Shown: positions 61,600 to 64,000 of the stretch, one piece after another
Numbering within the stretch: position 1 is the first letter of the stretch
Layout: each line of letters opens with the position of its first letter
NCBI GenBank assembly: GCA_025210265.1
Contig: JAOASD010000002.1
Span: forward strand, 24,555 to 88,554
Reading direction: 5' to 3'
DNA from: Pelagimonas sp.
GTDB taxonomy: Bacteria > Pseudomonadota > Alphaproteobacteria > Rhodobacterales > Rhodobacteraceae
DNA: 64,000 bases
Position numbers and translations under genes: made by a program
The notes under the pieces: generated by a model
Database searches by the model: none
Told to the model about the DNA's origin: nothing
What the model saw: the letters and a program-made list of their open reading frames with translations, nothing else

Positions 61600-62535
61600 G
61601 TGACCGCGACTATTCTGTTTGCCGCCGGAGAGGCGCGCTGGACCATCTATGAACCGCTGCTGCGCGACGCCCTGCAGGCGCTGAAAGTGGACTATGTGCT
61701 GCGCACCGATCTGCCCCCGGACGAGGTGGATTTTGTGGTCTATGCCCCGGATAGCGATCTCCAGGATTTCACGCCCTTTACCCGGTTAAAAGCGGTGCTC
61801 AGCCTCTGGGCCGGGGTCGAACGCATCACCGGAAATGAAACGATCACTGTCCCCCTGACCCGCATGGTCGACGAAGACGGCCTGACCCAGGGTATGATCG
61901 AATGGGTCACAGGCCATGTGCTGCGCCACCATCTGGGGATGGATGCGCAGATCGTGAACCCCGATCACAGATGGGAACCCAATGCGCCCCCCGTGGCCAG
62001 TGACCGCCCGGTGACAATCCTTGGGCTTGGTACGCTGGGGCTGGCCTGTGCGCGGGCTCTGCGTGGCCTGGGGTTTCCCGTCACAGGATGGAGCCGCCGC
62101 CCGCGCGCGGTCGCCAATATGCGCTGTTTCCATGGCGAAGACGGGCTGGAAAAGGCGCTAAGCGGCGCGCAGATCGTTGTGCTGCTGCTGCCCGAAACCC
62201 CCGACACCCGCCATCTGATCAATGCGGACCGCCTGTCTCTGCTCGCCCCCGGTGCCTTTCTGATCAACCCCGGTCGCGGCCCGCTGATCGACGAAGAGGC
62301 CGTTCTGGCGGCGCTGGACAGCGGCCAGCTGGCCCATGCCACGCTGGATGTGTTCCCGGTGGAACCTCTGCCGCAGGATCACGCCTTTTGGACACATCCC
62401 AAGGTCACGGTCACACCGCATATTGCCTCGGAAACCCGGCCACAAACCGCCGCGCGCGTGGTGGCGGAAAACATCCGGCGCGGCACTTTGGATCACAAGC
62501 TGCTGCATGTTGTGGACCGCGAGGCCGGATACTGA
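61600..62535 (+). CDS. ghrA: Glyoxylate/hydroxypyruvate reductase A-like dehydrogenase
   Basis: 311 residues, D-2-hydroxyacid dehydrogenase. The NAD(P)-binding domain has VTILGLGTLGLACARALRGL near 140 with GWSRRPR (basic residues that favour NADPH), and the catalytic set is R in LINPGRGPLID, E in FPVEPLP and H in TPHIAS. The GTG at 61600 has GAGG 5 bp upstream, so upstream in-frame codons overlapping rodA are rejected. It may follow rodA in the same transcript by proximity only; with gph downstream it could serve glyoxylate/glycolate metabolism. Confidence 0.9.
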   Translation: MTATILFAAGEARWTIYEPLLRDALQALKVDYVLRTDLPPDEVDFVVYAPDSDLQDFTPFTRLKAVLSLWAGVERITGNETITVPLTRMVDEDGLTQGMIEWVTGHVLRHHLGMDAQIVNPDHRWEPNAPPVASDRPVTILGLGTLGLACARALRGLGFPVTGWSRRPRAVANMRCFHGEDGLEKALSGAQIVVLLLPETPDTRHLINADRLSLLAPGAFLINPGRGPLIDEEAVLAALDSGQLAHATLDVFPVEPLPQDHAFWTHPKVTVTPHIASETRPQTAARVVAENIRRGTLDHKLLHVVDREAGY

Positions 62536-62574
62536 TAAGCGCGCGCCAGACCCCTCTGCCCTCAGGAGACCGCC

Positions 62575-63252
62575 ATGAGCTTTGATCGTTCCGTCAAGAT
62601 CGCCCCGTCGATCCTTTCCGCCGATTTCGCCAATTTCGGAGCCGAGATCCGCGCGATCGAAGATCAGGGCGCGGATTGGGTGCATATTGATGTGATGGAC
62701 GGGCATTTTGTGCCCAACCTGACCTTTGGCCCCCCGGCGGTCAAAGCCTTCCGTCCGCATGTGAAAACCGTGATGGATGTGCATCTGATGATCGCGCCGG
62801 TGGATCCCTATATCGACGCTTATGCCGAGGCGGGCGCCGATGTGCTGACCGCCCATATCGAGGCCGGCCCGCATATTCACCGCACCCTGCAGGCCATTCG
62901 CGGCGCGGGCATGAAGGCAGGCGTGGCGCTGAACCCAGGCACCCCGGCCGAAGCGGTGGCGCATCTGCTGGACCTGACCGATCTGATCTGTGTGATGACT
63001 GTGAACCCCGGCTTTGGCGGGCAGAAATTCATCGACATGACCGCCAAAATCCGCACCCTGCGCGAGATGATCGGCGACCGCCCCGTGCATATCGAGATCG
63101 ACGGCGGCGTGGACCCGTCCACTGCGCCTTTGGTGGTCGAAGCCGGGGCCGATGTACTGGTGGCGGGCTCGGCGGTGTTCCGGGGCGGGTCGGTCGATCA
63201 GCCCGAGGTCTATGGCCAGAACATGATGGCCATCCGCGACTCGCTGAAATGA
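62575..63252 (+). CDS. rpe: Ribulose-phosphate 3-epimerase
   Basis: 225 residues, TIM barrel. Motifs: [60 protein letters not shown] and [11 protein letters not shown] contain the metal-binding His and Asp residues. It interconverts ribulose 5-phosphate and xylulose 5-phosphate in the pentose phosphate pathway and, where present, the Calvin cycle. AGGAG precedes the ATG; it overlaps gph by 4 bp. Confidence 0.97.
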   Translation: MSFDRSVKIAPSILSADFANFGAEIRAIEDQGADWVHIDVMDGHFVPNLTFGPPAVKAFRPHVKTVMDVHLMIAPVDPYIDAYAEAGADVLTAHIEAGPHIHRTLQAIRGAGMKAGVALNPGTPAEAVAHLLDLTDLICVMTVNPGFGGQKFIDMTAKIRTLREMIGDRPVHIEIDGGVDPSTAPLVVEAGADVLVAGSAVFRGGSVDQPEVYGQNMMAIRDSLK

Positions 63253-63890
63253 GCACAATCGCCTTTGATCTGGACGGCACGCTGATCGACAGTGTGGAGC
63301 ATATCCACGCCGCGGTCAGCGCCGGGCTGTCGGATCTGGGTCTGGCGCCCATCACCCATGACGACACGCGCAGCTTTGTTGGTCATGGACTGCCGCCGCT
63401 GATCGAAAAAGTGCTGGGCCATCTGGAGGAACCGGCGGCCCGTCACGCAGAGCTGAGCGCGCGGGTGATGACGCATTACACCGCGATCCCGAATGATCCG
63501 GCCTCGGTCTATCCCGGCGTGCCTGCCGTGCTGGAAACCCTGAGTGCTGCGGGCCATCGCCTGACCATCTGCACCAACAAACCGCGCGAGGCCGCCATGG
63601 CTGCTCTGCGCGACACGGGCTTGCTGCCTTATTTTAATCTGGTGATCGGGGGCGACAGCCTGAGCACGCGCAAGCCTGATCCCGCCCCTTTGTTTGCTGC
63701 GATTTCCGGTGATCAGGCCATATTTGTGGGCGATAGCGAGGTCGATGCAGGAACGGCCAAAGCCGCGAACCTGCCCTTTGCGCTGTTCACCGAGGGCTAT
63801 CGCAAATCGCCGGTCTCCGAGATCCCCCATGCAGCCAGTTTTGCGCATTTCCGCACCCTGCCAGAGATCGTGACAGACCTGATGCCGTGA
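63249..63890 (+). CDS. gph: Phosphoglycolate phosphatase (HAD superfamily)
   Basis: 213 residues. HAD motif [13 protein letters not shown] (nucleophile D7, acid/base D9), motif II TICTNKP, motif III lysine in [10 protein letters not shown], and motif [16 protein letters not shown]. The helical cap lies between motifs I and II. It dephosphorylates 2-phosphoglycolate from DNA repair or Rubisco oxygenation. Coupling to rpe (ATGA overlap) is the classical rpe-gph order. Confidence 0.93.
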   Translation: MSTIAFDLDGTLIDSVEHIHAAVSAGLSDLGLAPITHDDTRSFVGHGLPPLIEKVLGHLEEPAARHAELSARVMTHYTAIPNDPASVYPGVPAVLETLSAAGHRLTICTNKPREAAMAALRDTGLLPYFNLVIGGDSLSTRKPDPAPLFAAISGDQAIFVGDSEVDAGTAKAANLPFALFTEGYRKSPVSEIPHAASFAHFRTLPEIVTDLMP

Positions 63891-63892
63891 GA

Positions 63893-63939
63893 CGGCCCGC
63901 GATGCGGGCCGACGCGCCCGCGGCGCGGGTGGGTTTTTT
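63893..63939 (+). terminator. Intrinsic terminator after gph
   Basis: Two adjacent GC-rich hairpins, CGGCCCGC / GCGGGCCG at 63893-63911 and a 7-bp stem at 63915-63931, followed by a run of six T. Begins 3 bp after the gph stop. Confidence 0.85.
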
Positions 63940-63948
63940 GACCAAGAA

Positions 63949-63980
63949 TAAAAACGGGCGCGGCGCGCATATGCGCCCGT
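63949..63980 (-). terminator. Intrinsic terminator for a minus-strand gene beyond the right edge
   Basis: Stem ACGGGCGC / GCGCCCGT at 63954-63980 followed on the minus strand by TTTTATTC. It implies a convergent gene starting to the right of the window. Confidence 0.65.
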
Positions 63981-64000
63981 GCGGTAGCGGGACCTGCCGG

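Overview
The window looks like the chromosome of a GC-rich alphaproteobacterium of the order Rhodobacterales (Roseobacter group or a close relative). The basis is gene content and order: FnrL next to hemN and a ccoNOQP-ccoGHIS cluster, a four-subunit sarcosine oxidase in the order soxB-soxD-soxA-soxG, a membrane-anchored CycM-type cytochrome c, and dnaG just upstream of rpoD. Species assignment is inference, since no rRNA gene lies in the window.

Layout. 1-2.8 kb: end of a capsule locus (an export protein cut by the window edge, and kpsC). 2.9-10.0 kb, minus strand: ribD/nrdR, yjbQ, four small proteins, rpoD and dnaG. 10.1-15.5 kb: a small secreted protein and soxBDAG. 15.6-23.6 kb: two paralogous three-gene Tad-like modules (a VWA protein plus two TadE-like proteins) pointing away from each other on either side of a glutamate dehydrogenase gene. 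24-26.5 kb: a membrane protein, ogt, prephenate dehydratase and CycM. 26.7-32.5 kb: a yejABEF peptide importer. 32.6-46.6 kb: the low-oxygen block (hemN, fnrL, a soluble chemoreceptor-like protein, a universal stress protein, ccoNOQP, then ccoGHIS), with five FNR boxes. Inside this block, 40.2-41.2 kb holds a candidate FnrL-driven small RNA, a 312-bp MITE-like insertion and a 45-codon ORF divergent from a LysR gene. 46.6-51.6 kb: an EF-hand protein, a divergent Lrp-type regulator and alanine dehydrogenase, an MsrQ-like protein, mscL, a YtoQ-family protein, a glutaredoxin and a membrane protein. 51.7-54.2 kb: a dimethylglycine/sarcosine dehydrogenase-like flavoenzyme. 54.4-55.7 kb: two unknown proteins. 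55.9-61.6 kb: the rod-shape cluster mreBCD-mrdA-rodA. 61.6-63.9 kb: a GhrA-like reductase, rpe and gph.

How the genes work together. FnrL senses low oxygen. Its boxes lie before the cbb3 oxidase structural genes, before the assembly genes ccoGHIS (copper delivery and oxidase maturation), beside hemN (oxygen-independent haem synthesis) and beside uspA. The sarcosine oxidase and the dimethylglycine dehydrogenase-like enzyme fit consecutive N-demethylation steps of glycine-betaine breakdown, feeding glycine and one-carbon units. The mre/mrdA/rodA products form the elongasome.

The most unusual signals are non-coding. (1) A textbook-spaced FNR-dependent promoter at 40405-40446 does not lead to any recognisable gene but to a structured transcript. 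(2) Two perfect tandem hairpins at 48823-48888 both expose a CCTCC loop. (3) The rpoD leader carries five GATTCG units, each a GANTC site, including a 20-bp perfect palindrome. (4) A consensus DnaA box lies in front of nrdR. (5) The Tad-like module is duplicated around gdhA. No CRISPR array, tRNA, rRNA, prophage or intact IS was seen.
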